A stretch of 5,947 bases of DNA from NCBI GenBank assembly GCA_937910265.1, contig CALEPD010000268.1, positions 1-5,947 of the forward strand, given 5' to 3'. The DNA is from an uncultured Bacteroidales bacterium. GTDB lineage: Bacteria > Bacteroidota > Bacteroidia > Bacteroidales > P3. The notes below the pieces were generated by a model. The model ran no database searches, was not told the DNA's origin, and worked only from the letters and a program-made list of their open reading frames with translations. Both the position numbers and the translations under genes were made by a program. Every line of letters begins with the position of its first letter. Positions within the stretch are counted from its first letter, which is position 1. Below, in pieces: positions 1 to 5,392 of the stretch.

Positions 1-54
1 CAATCCGAGTCGGTATAATTTGCTGATATGGTTGAATTCAATAGCTGTTGACAT
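1..54 (-). CDS. N-terminus of a Wzt-like ABC-transporter ATPase (partial, runs off left edge)
   Basis: Only the first 18 codons are in the window: ATG at 54-52, reading MSTAIEFNHISKLYRLGL. The phrase 'ISKLYRLGL' matches, from memory, the opening of large Wzt-like polysaccharide ABC ATPases in Bacteroidota, where 'F.hISK.YRLG' precedes a long spacer and then the Walker A loop. The Walker motifs lie beyond the edge, so identity rests on this short signature and on context. The ATG is the only usable start: the frame upstream has no ATG, GTG or TTG back to a stop next to the end of the glycosyltransferase gene. The gene starts 66 bases after that gene and probably belongs to the same operon. No Shine-Dalgarno sequence is visible. 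It would power export of a glycan across the inner membrane. Confidence 0.6.
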   Translation of the reverse strand, partial: MSTAIEFNHISKLYRLGL

Positions 55-120
55 GGAATGATTGAGGACTGTGCAGTCTGATTTATTAGAGGAGTTAAGA
101 TGAAAATGAAATGGTTATTG

Positions 121-1176
121 CTAAGCCCTTTTAGTATTATGAAATATGCCTAAGATGGTTGATTTTATTATTTTTCGTATAGATATTAGTGTTTTCCGGA
201 ACCCAAATAATAAGTATTGTGTTTTTAAGTGAACCACAATGGCTTGTGTAATTTTTTTTGTTGGAATATGATTGTAAATGCGATTTCGAATTTCATTCAA
301 TAAACTTGTATTCCATAGGTTCAATTCATTGATAAGTTGTAGGTCATTTATATTGTTTTTCAATATTTCTGAGTATACGCGGCATCCGATAACTCTTCTT
401 TCTAAATAATCTAAAGATGCGTAAATGCCAGACGAGCACATTCTATATACCGACCCCTCGAATGCAAAGCAATAGCCTTTTTTATTTTCAAGTAAGTGAT
501 ACGCTAAATGTACATCACGATAATATTTATAATTATACTTTTTAATATCAGGTAAGCAGTCCTTTCTGAAGAGTAGCGTGCAAGGTTGTGTGATCCATGT
601 GATTAAATTGTCATTTCGTTCGAAAGTGAAATCAGTATCTTCGCAATGGATAGGTTCATATGATTTCGGATACCATAAACCAGTATTTTGTTCGTAAATC
701 TTATATTTATGACAACAAAGACTATAATCAGGGTGTGTTTCCATGAAATCCACCTGTCGTTGTAGTTTCTGTGGGTCAATCCAATAATCGTCGCCTTCGC
801 ATATGGCAATATATTTGACGTGGTCGCGCCATTCCGCTATATATGGCGTTTTTGATTTACGTTGACCGTAATGATTCTCTTTTAGATAGATGGTCGCGAT
901 AAAACAGTTGCGATTGGTGCTGTGTTGTGCGTAGGCAATATGTGCATAGTCGGTTTCTTTTTCGTAGGCTATTTCGGTATTTGTAGTCTCACATTGCTCC
1001 GTCACATATCTCCGGATAATATCCTGTTCCCCATCGGTTGATGCATCGTCCACAACCAGCACAACAAATGGAAAAGATGTCTCCTGCATGGTAATCCCAT
1101 TCAATGCATCGAGGATGTATTGCGATTGGTTGTAAGTCATGCATTGTACTGCCACTAAATGATTGTTGTTTTCCAT
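121..1176 (-). CDS. Family 2 glycosyltransferase (GT-A fold)
   Basis: A 351-residue cytoplasmic glycosyltransferase expected to transfer a sugar from a nucleotide donor to a growing surface glycan. The GT-A nucleotide-binding half opens with 'VQCMTYNQSQYI' (residues 10-21), then 'VVDDASTD' with Asp43/Asp44 (41-48), and the metal-binding DxD-type motif in 'CEGDDYW' (126-132, Asp129/Asp130). 'RDVHLAYHLL' (220-229) sits where the catalytic acidic residue usually lies. The roughly 85-residue gap between the two Asp motifs includes a segment (about 75-118) that I recall from a subgroup common in Bacteroidota capsule loci. The C-terminal tail (about 306-351) is basic and hydrophobic and may bind the membrane surface; there is no clear transmembrane helix. 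The start is well fixed: it is the only ATG after an in-frame stop at 1194-1192. It begins 76 bases after the acyltransferase gene. Donor and acceptor are unknown. G+C is clearly lower in the 3' half than in the 5' half. Confidence 0.9.
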   Translation of the reverse strand: MENNNHLVAVQCMTYNQSQYILDALNGITMQETSFPFVVLVVDDASTDGEQDIIRRYVTEQCETTNTEIAYEKETDYAHIAYAQHSTNRNCFIATIYLKENHYGQRKSKTPYIAEWRDHVKYIAICEGDDYWIDPQKLQRQVDFMETHPDYSLCCHKYKIYEQNTGLWYPKSYEPIHCEDTDFTFERNDNLITWITQPCTLLFRKDCLPDIKKYNYKYYRDVHLAYHLLENKKGYCFAFEGSVYRMCSSGIYASLDYLERRVIGCRVYSEILKNNINDLQLINELNLWNTSLLNEIRNRIYNHIPTKKITQAIVVHLKTQYLLFGFRKTLISIRKIIKSTILGIFHNTKRA

Positions 1177-1252
1177 GGTTGTGTTGTCGGCTTAATTCTT
1201 TGGTTGATTGTTTTTGAGGTGTTGATATCAAATTGGGTATGTGAATAGTGAC

Positions 1253-1942
1253 TCATCGTTTGTTTAATGAGGAAATCAGCTTTTCTTCGATTTGATTTTC
1301 GGAATATTGTTTATATTTAAAATTGTCCGATGTGGTTGTGTACTTTGAGAAATTGGGCATGTTTCGTTTGACTGCAGTGCAGGCTCCTATAATACACTTT
1401 TTCCCGACGATTGTGTCGTCAAATATGACAGCATTAAATCCAACAAAACATTGTTCTCCGATAGAAGACCCTCCTCCTATTATGGATTTTGAACCCAAAA
1501 AGCAATGTGAGGAAATGTGTGTGTTTGGCTCAATTAAAGCCTGAGACATTAAAATTATGTTTGATTCGAGTGTGGCATTGTGCTGAATTATTGCATAATC
1601 GTGTATCCAGCAATTGTCACCCATGATATTACCTCTAACTATCGCAGTTGGAGATATTAAATTGACCATTTCCCATGATTTTGATTTACAATAATTATAT
1701 AAATGTTTTCGGTCGCGATTCAGATGATTCCAGAGCAATGCTACAAAAACACAAAAATTAGAACTGCCGTATTCTTCTTCAAGATTTTCTAATGTGTACA
1801 CAGGCAGGCTATTATGTCGGTCGTTTTTTTTTAATTCTTTATTTACAGCAAATCCAACAATTGTATATAACCGATGGTACTTAACAAATTCGTAGACATA
1901 GTTAGCTGTTTTGCCAGTGCCTATTATGATTAAATTTTTCAT
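1253..1942 (-). CDS. NeuD/PglD/VioB-like sugar acyltransferase (left-handed beta-helix)
   Basis: A 229-residue protein with the two-part build of the NeuD/PglD family. It has an N-terminal Rossmann-like domain with a glycine-rich loop, 'IIIGTGKTANYV' (5-16), then imperfect hexapeptide repeats from about 94 to 192 (for example 'NIMGDN', 'SSIGEQ', 'CFVGFN', 'CIIGAC') that form a left-handed beta-helix. Family members usually move an acetyl group from acetyl-CoA to an amine or hydroxyl of a sugar nucleotide; VioB and PglD act on 4-amino-sugars made by DegT-family enzymes such as the one encoded upstream. The ATG at 1942 overlaps the preceding TGA as ATGA and directly precedes the Rossmann strand, so it is preferred over an in-frame ATG 14 codons upstream inside the preceding gene. 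Oddity: by a remembered alignment the catalytic His position falls at about Pro139, in 'LIEPNTHISSHCF'; His142 and His146 are close. The acyl group, and whether the protein is active, are uncertain. Confidence 0.85.
   Translation of the reverse strand: MKNLIIIGTGKTANYVYEFVKYHRLYTIVGFAVNKELKKNDRHNSLPVYTLENLEEEYGSSNFCVFVALLWNHLNRDRKHLYNYCKSKSWEMVNLISPTAIVRGNIMGDNCWIHDYAIIQHNATLESNIILMSQALIEPNTHISSHCFLGSKSIIGGGSSIGEQCFVGFNAVIFDDTIVGKKCIIGACTAVKRNMPNFSKYTTTSDNFKYKQYSENQIEEKLISSLNKR
1824..1832. repeat. Nine-base homopolymer (A9 on the coding strand) inside the acyltransferase gene
   Basis: An uninterrupted run of nine T on the plus strand, read as A9 in the coding sequence around residues 37-40 (Leu-Lys-Lys-Asn). 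It lies early in the gene, before the beta-helix, so a one-base slip would remove the catalytic domain. The frame is intact here. Confidence 0.9.
1939..1942 (-). other. ATGA stop/start overlap between ATP-grasp ligase and acyltransferase genes
   Basis: The ligase stop TGA (1941-1939) and the acyltransferase ATG (1942-1940) share bases. This decides the acyltransferase start and suggests translational coupling. The sequence before it is A/T-rich with no Shine-Dalgarno motif. Confidence 0.75.
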
Positions 1943-3159
1943 TTGTATAAGTTTACTTTGACAAGTTTGTTGTGATTGTTGCAAAAGAAATCCATTTCGT
2001 CTGCTGTGTTAAAATGCAGAAAAAGTATTCCCAGCGCTTTTCCGGCTCCGTCAAATATCTCGATATTATCCCCCTCGTGTTTATAGATAACTTTCCGATA
2101 AATATACTGATTTACCCGTTCGTCAATATCGATCCTTTTCAATTTCCCAGATTCGTAACTATGCAATACATAGTGCATAAAGTAACCAGGGTTGGCAACG
2201 ATGTTATGTCCTATAAAATCAGGCTTTTCTCCGATGGCAGCTTGAATATTGGCTTTAACTAAATCGATCCCAAAAATGTCGCTAAGTTGTAGGGGAATCA
2301 TATTGCCCCCTGCTCGTGGACCAATTTCTAAAAAATGCACATTATCTTCAGCATCAAGGATAATTTCAATATTCAGTTCACCAAATCGGATTTCCAAAGC
2401 TGTTATGATTCTCTGTAATTCGTTGTGAATATTTTTTGTTTGTTGGAAACTAAGTGATGTGGGACTTTTTTCCCCAATTGGAATTAAAGGACTGTAGACC
2501 TCGTCTCTAAGGCATTCCATCTCTCCGTATAATACGATTCTTCCATCCCATACGAATATATCGCCTCCTATCACAGATGGAAAACCTCGTTGAATATATT
2601 CTTCAATAATAAGTATTTTGTTGCGAGAATATGAATTCGCTACCGTTATGGCCTTTTCGAGCTCGTCCCATGCGTTTAGTACAGTGACGCCTTTACTTCC
2701 TGACGAATCAGTGGGTTTTACCACCAAGGGGAATTTGAATTTTTGCGTATTGACTATTATCTTGTCGATGGGTGTATCGGAATGGAAAGAATAAGCTTTG
2801 GGACAAGCAAAACCATTCTTTTTCAAAAAACTTCGCCACGAGTTTTTCAATCCAACAGTTTCCACACTCGTTGCCGAATTTGTTGGCAATCCCAGTCGTT
2901 CTGCCACTATGGCTGCTGGCAATGCCGCCGGGTCGGACGCGTAAGCAAGTATGCCATCAACATTTTCTTTGGAAGCTACGTCATATACCGCTTCAACATC
3001 GGTTGTACTGATACAATAGTATTTGTCGGCTTCATATTGCCCTGGATTGTCGTGAAGATAATCGCAAACAATAGTATAGTATCCCATCGCTTTTGCTGCC
3101 TTTATGGCAACCAATTGTTGGTAAGAACCTCCCAATAAAAGAATTTTTTTAGAATGCAT
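1939..3159 (-). CDS. ATP-grasp ligase, carbamoyl-phosphate-synthase / carboxylate-amine ligase type
   Basis: A 406-residue ATP-grasp enzyme. Such enzymes activate a carboxylate as an acyl-phosphate with ATP and join it to an amine or other nucleophile. The N-terminal pre-ATP-grasp domain starts 'KKILLLGGSYQQ' (4-15), as in PurK/PurT and biotin carboxylase. 'VGLKNSWRSFLKKNG' (102-116) marks entry to the ATP-grasp domain. Lys148 in 'PLVVKPTDSSGSKG' is the expected ATP-binding lysine with the flexible glycine-rich loop; 'LIIEEYI' (183-189) gives the adenine-contacting segment. 'ELNIEIILD' (261-269) and 'FLEIGPRAGG' (276-285, Glu278 and Arg282) provide metal and phosphate ligands, so the core looks complete. 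Gly280 replaces the Asn of the classic 'EIN' triad, as I recall for many ligases of this branch. About 120 further residues follow. The gene begins six bases after the other ATP-grasp gene and overlaps the acyltransferase start. Beside sugar-biosynthesis genes it plausibly puts an amide-linked acid on an amino sugar; the substrate is not known. Confidence 0.85.
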   Translation of the reverse strand: MHSKKILLLGGSYQQLVAIKAAKAMGYYTIVCDYLHDNPGQYEADKYYCISTTDVEAVYDVASKENVDGILAYASDPAALPAAIVAERLGLPTNSATSVETVGLKNSWRSFLKKNGFACPKAYSFHSDTPIDKIIVNTQKFKFPLVVKPTDSSGSKGVTVLNAWDELEKAITVANSYSRNKILIIEEYIQRGFPSVIGGDIFVWDGRIVLYGEMECLRDEVYSPLIPIGEKSPTSLSFQQTKNIHNELQRIITALEIRFGELNIEIILDAEDNVHFLEIGPRAGGNMIPLQLSDIFGIDLVKANIQAAIGEKPDFIGHNIVANPGYFMHYVLHSYESGKLKRIDIDERVNQYIYRKVIYKHEGDNIEIFDGAGKALGILFLHFNTADEMDFFCNNHNKLVKVNLYK

Positions 3160-3165
3160 ATTACA

Positions 3166-4272
3166 CTAATTGCATAATCGTTCTCTGAAAAAATCTCCAG
3201 ATAATCCCTTTTCAAATACGGTTTTATCCACTTGTACAAATTTAAATGCTGGTAAGGAATTTATTTCGATAACTTTTACCTTGTTTTCATTGGTGACGCA
3301 AAAGTCGATACCCATATACTTTAGTTGAGGAATGGCTTGTGCAATTTTTTGTGAGGCTATAACAATGTCATGCCATAGCGGAACTTCACCTTTTAGCCGT
3401 ATGCCGTTATCGGGATGATGATGGATTGTTTGGTTTTTGTTGTTTTCAAAGTCATAGACATTGCCATAGTCATATTTTCCATCGTTTACAATATGCAGAA
3501 CACCGCCTGCGTCGTAATTGTCTACATAATGACTTCGTTTTGTTCCAACTCTCATCGCAGAATATATATTGATCAGTTCATTAGTCGAATTTCTGGCCAA
3601 GATATAACGTACAGAACCTACACAGCTGCTACTGAATTTTGCAAATTCAGCATGTGGTAATAGATATTCCGTTGCTATATAGTTTTTAAGTGACTTTAGC
3701 TTTTGAAGAAAGGTGCTTCTGTCCATCTTTTCCCCATTCATGAAAAAGAAACCATCGGTATATTCAACTTTGTAGAAACCGATGCCAAGACTTGATTTTA
3801 TCGGTTTTAAAGCAAGGGCTCGCTTGCTTTTTATCAAATCAAGTACATCGTTGTATGTGTGTGTGGTTATAGATGATTTCAAATCCATTAAAGGTATTAT
3901 TTCTCCTGATTCTGTAAATTGGTAGTAGTACTCAGGCATATATACGCCTGCATCAGTTCCATGTAAAATATATTTAAGTATTAGCTTGTCGTCTATCCAG
4001 CCACTGTAAATGCCGTTTAATGGATGTAAGGAACAATAATCTCGTGTGGACAAATATTTTTTTCTATTAGCATCATTTATCCCGCAGGTGGACCAATCGG
4101 TATAACTCCAACCTTTTAAATGTATTTTTATTAAATTAATTAGAGGTGTTTTACGATTCTTATATTCATTGTAAAAAATATGAGAAAGCATCCATCCTCC
4201 TCTAAAGCTTTTTATTTTATGATATTTTACCACAAAAAAATGGAATATTATTTTTAGGAGTGAGTTCTTCAT
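3166..4272 (-). CDS. Sugar-transfer associated ATP-grasp protein (PF14397-like)
   Basis: A 368-residue protein with the pattern of the 'sugar-transfer associated ATP-grasp' family, found in polysaccharide loci but with little biochemistry that I know of. The N-terminal 75 or so residues are basic and hydrophobic, without a signal peptide. Then come 'ALALKPIKSSLGIGF' (152-166) with probable ATP-binding Lys156, 'TEYLLPH' (201-207), and the family-typical 'SCVGSVRYILARN' (216-228), 'DNYDAGGVLHIVNDG' (251-265) and 'HHPDNG' (285-290). It ends with the metal-binding block 'YMGIDFCV' (319-326, Asp323) and 'VIEINSLPAF' (334-343, Glu336 and Asn338). All expected active-site residues are present, so it is probably a working ATP-dependent ligase. 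The start lies one base after the aminotransferase stop; an internal Met28 is possible but would remove family sequence. The 5' end is very A/T-rich (about 20% G+C at 4201-4260), far below the neighbouring aminotransferase gene. The substrate is unknown; acyl or aminoacyl addition to a sugar is an inference from family name and context. Confidence 0.85.
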   Translation of the reverse strand: MKNSLLKIIFHFFVVKYHKIKSFRGGWMLSHIFYNEYKNRKTPLINLIKIHLKGWSYTDWSTCGINDANRKKYLSTRDYCSLHPLNGIYSGWIDDKLILKYILHGTDAGVYMPEYYYQFTESGEIIPLMDLKSSITTHTYNDVLDLIKSKRALALKPIKSSLGIGFYKVEYTDGFFFMNGEKMDRSTFLQKLKSLKNYIATEYLLPHAEFAKFSSSCVGSVRYILARNSTNELINIYSAMRVGTKRSHYVDNYDAGGVLHIVNDGKYDYGNVYDFENNKNQTIHHHPDNGIRLKGEVPLWHDIVIASQKIAQAIPQLKYMGIDFCVTNENKVKVIEINSLPAFKFVQVDKTVFEKGLSGDFFRERLCN

Positions 4273-4273
4273 C

Positions 4274-5392
4274 TTAATGTTTATTAACTATTGTTTCTAT
4301 CACTCTTTCAATATCATCCTCACTCAAGTTATGGTGCATTGGTAAACAGATAACCTGTTCTGCCATGCGGGTTGCATTGGGAAGGTTTTCCATGGAAGAG
4401 GAAGGGAGTCCTCGATATGTGGCGAAATTGCTTATCAATGGATAAAAATAGCGACGTCCGTAGATATCGTTATTTTTCATATCGTTATATAGTTGATTCC
4501 GTGTCTTTCCATATTTTTCGGCGTCCACAAAGATTGGAAAGTAACTGTAGTTGTGTCTTACACCCGGAGTGTCGTTGAAAAAAGTGATTCCTTGTACATG
4601 GCGCAAAGCTTCTCTATATTTTATGGCCACTTGATGACGGGCTTCGATGGCTCGGTCAATCTGTTTGAGGTTGAGTAATCCGTATGCGGCACGGATTTCG
4701 TCCACTTTCGAATTGATTCCAGGTGCCACTACCTCTGTTTCTCCGGCAAATCCGAAGTTCTTTAAATAATCTATGCGTTTCTTTGTTTGTGCATCTCTTA
4801 CAATCAGTGCACCGCCTTCCAATGTGTTGAATACTTTGGTTGCATGAAAACTTAATGTGCTCATGTCACCGGAATTTAGTATGCTTTGTCCGTCAACTTC
4901 TACGCCAAATGCATGGGCAGAATCATATATCACTTTGAGTCCGTATTTGTCGGCAATAGCTTGTATTTTTTTTGTATCGCAGGGCTTTCCATAGCAATGT
5001 ACAGGCATTATGGCTGTAGTGTTGGGTGTGATGGCTGCTTCGATTTTATCGGGGTCAAGTCCGCAATTAGATGGGTCGATATCGACAAATACCGGTTTTA
5101 TGCCATTCCACCAGAGTGCGTGGGTGGTGGCGACAAAACTGTAGGGTGTTGTGATTACTTCTCCTGTTATCCGAAGGGCTTGAAGTGCTGTTATTAAAGG
5201 AAGTGTCCCGTTTGTGAAGATGCTTATATATGGAACTTTTAAGTATTCGGCAAGGGCATTCTCGAGCTGTCGGTGAAATTGCCCATTGTTGGTGATCCAT
5301 TTGCTGGCCCAGATCTCTTTGAGTAAATACTGAAGCTCGTCGAGGTCCGGCATCAAAGGTTCGGTTACGCTAATCCGTTTCATGGCTCTCAT
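4274..5392 (-). CDS. DegT/DnrJ/EryC1/StrS-family PLP-dependent sugar aminotransferase
   Basis: A 372-residue fold-type I aminotransferase that normally moves an amino group from glutamate to a keto-deoxy sugar nucleotide. Numbered from the ATG at 5392: 'FTNGTLPLITAL' (59-70) is the phosphate-binding loop; 'VIYDSAHAFGV' (154-164) carries Asp157, expected to pair with the PLP pyridine nitrogen, and His160; 'SFHATKVFNTLEGGAL' (181-196) holds Lys186, the Schiff-base lysine; 'NFGFAGE' (212-218) and 'YGRRYFYP' (311-318) are family signatures. All key residues are present and the length is normal. The wording ('SKWITNNGQFH', 'ALQALRITGEVITTP') recalls VioA-type enzymes that make 4-amino-4,6-dideoxyglucose, so a 4-amino-sugar product is plausible but unproven. 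ATG 5392 forms an ATGA overlap with the preceding stop; ATG 5383 ('MKRISVTEP') is equally credible, and a TTG at 5398 is less likely. G+C is clearly higher than in the downstream genes. No sugar-nucleotide dehydratase is encoded here. Confidence 0.92.
   Translation of the reverse strand: MRAMKRISVTEPLMPDLDELQYLLKEIWASKWITNNGQFHRQLENALAEYLKVPYISIFTNGTLPLITALQALRITGEVITTPYSFVATTHALWWNGIKPVFVDIDPSNCGLDPDKIEAAITPNTTAIMPVHCYGKPCDTKKIQAIADKYGLKVIYDSAHAFGVEVDGQSILNSGDMSTLSFHATKVFNTLEGGALIVRDAQTKKRIDYLKNFGFAGETEVVAPGINSKVDEIRAAYGLLNLKQIDRAIEARHQVAIKYREALRHVQGITFFNDTPGVRHNYSYFPIFVDAEKYGKTRNQLYNDMKNNDIYGRRYFYPLISNFATYRGLPSSSMENLPNATRMAEQVICLPMHHNLSEDDIERVIETIVNKH
5389..5392 (-). other. ATGA stop/start overlap between Wzt-like and aminotransferase genes
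   Basis: The stop TGA of the ATPase (5391-5389) overlaps an ATG (5392-5390) in the aminotransferase frame, implying coupled translation. No Shine-Dalgarno motif precedes it. If the real start is ATG 5383, the junction is a five-base gap instead. Confidence 0.6.

Noticed and set aside
67..78. Near-palindrome GACTG-TG-CAGTC between the glycosyltransferase and the left-hand ABC gene
   Set aside because: The arms are only five bases with a two-base centre, and no T-run follows on the transcribed strand. It is too short for a terminator and has no known operator match.
989..1231. 80-residue minus-strand open frame overlapping the glycosyltransferase start
   Set aside because: It is an out-of-frame shadow of the strongly supported glycosyltransferase gene, has no family resemblance and covers its conserved N-terminus.
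1177..1252. Possible internal promoter in the 76-base gap before the glycosyltransferase gene
   Set aside because: A TTTG is present, but no TAnnTTTG box of the Bacteroides type lies at the right distance.
1943..1984. A 14-residue N-terminal extension of the acyltransferase from an upstream ATG
   Set aside because: It lies inside the preceding gene, is Gln-rich and unlike the family, whereas the ATG at 1942 directly precedes the Rossmann strand and overlaps the upstream stop.
2743..3138. 131-residue plus-strand open frame opposite the CPSase-like ATP-grasp gene
   Set aside because: It is antisense to conserved ATP-grasp coding sequence, its composition is Cys/Ile/Phe-rich and unlike a real protein, and it has no recognisable domain.
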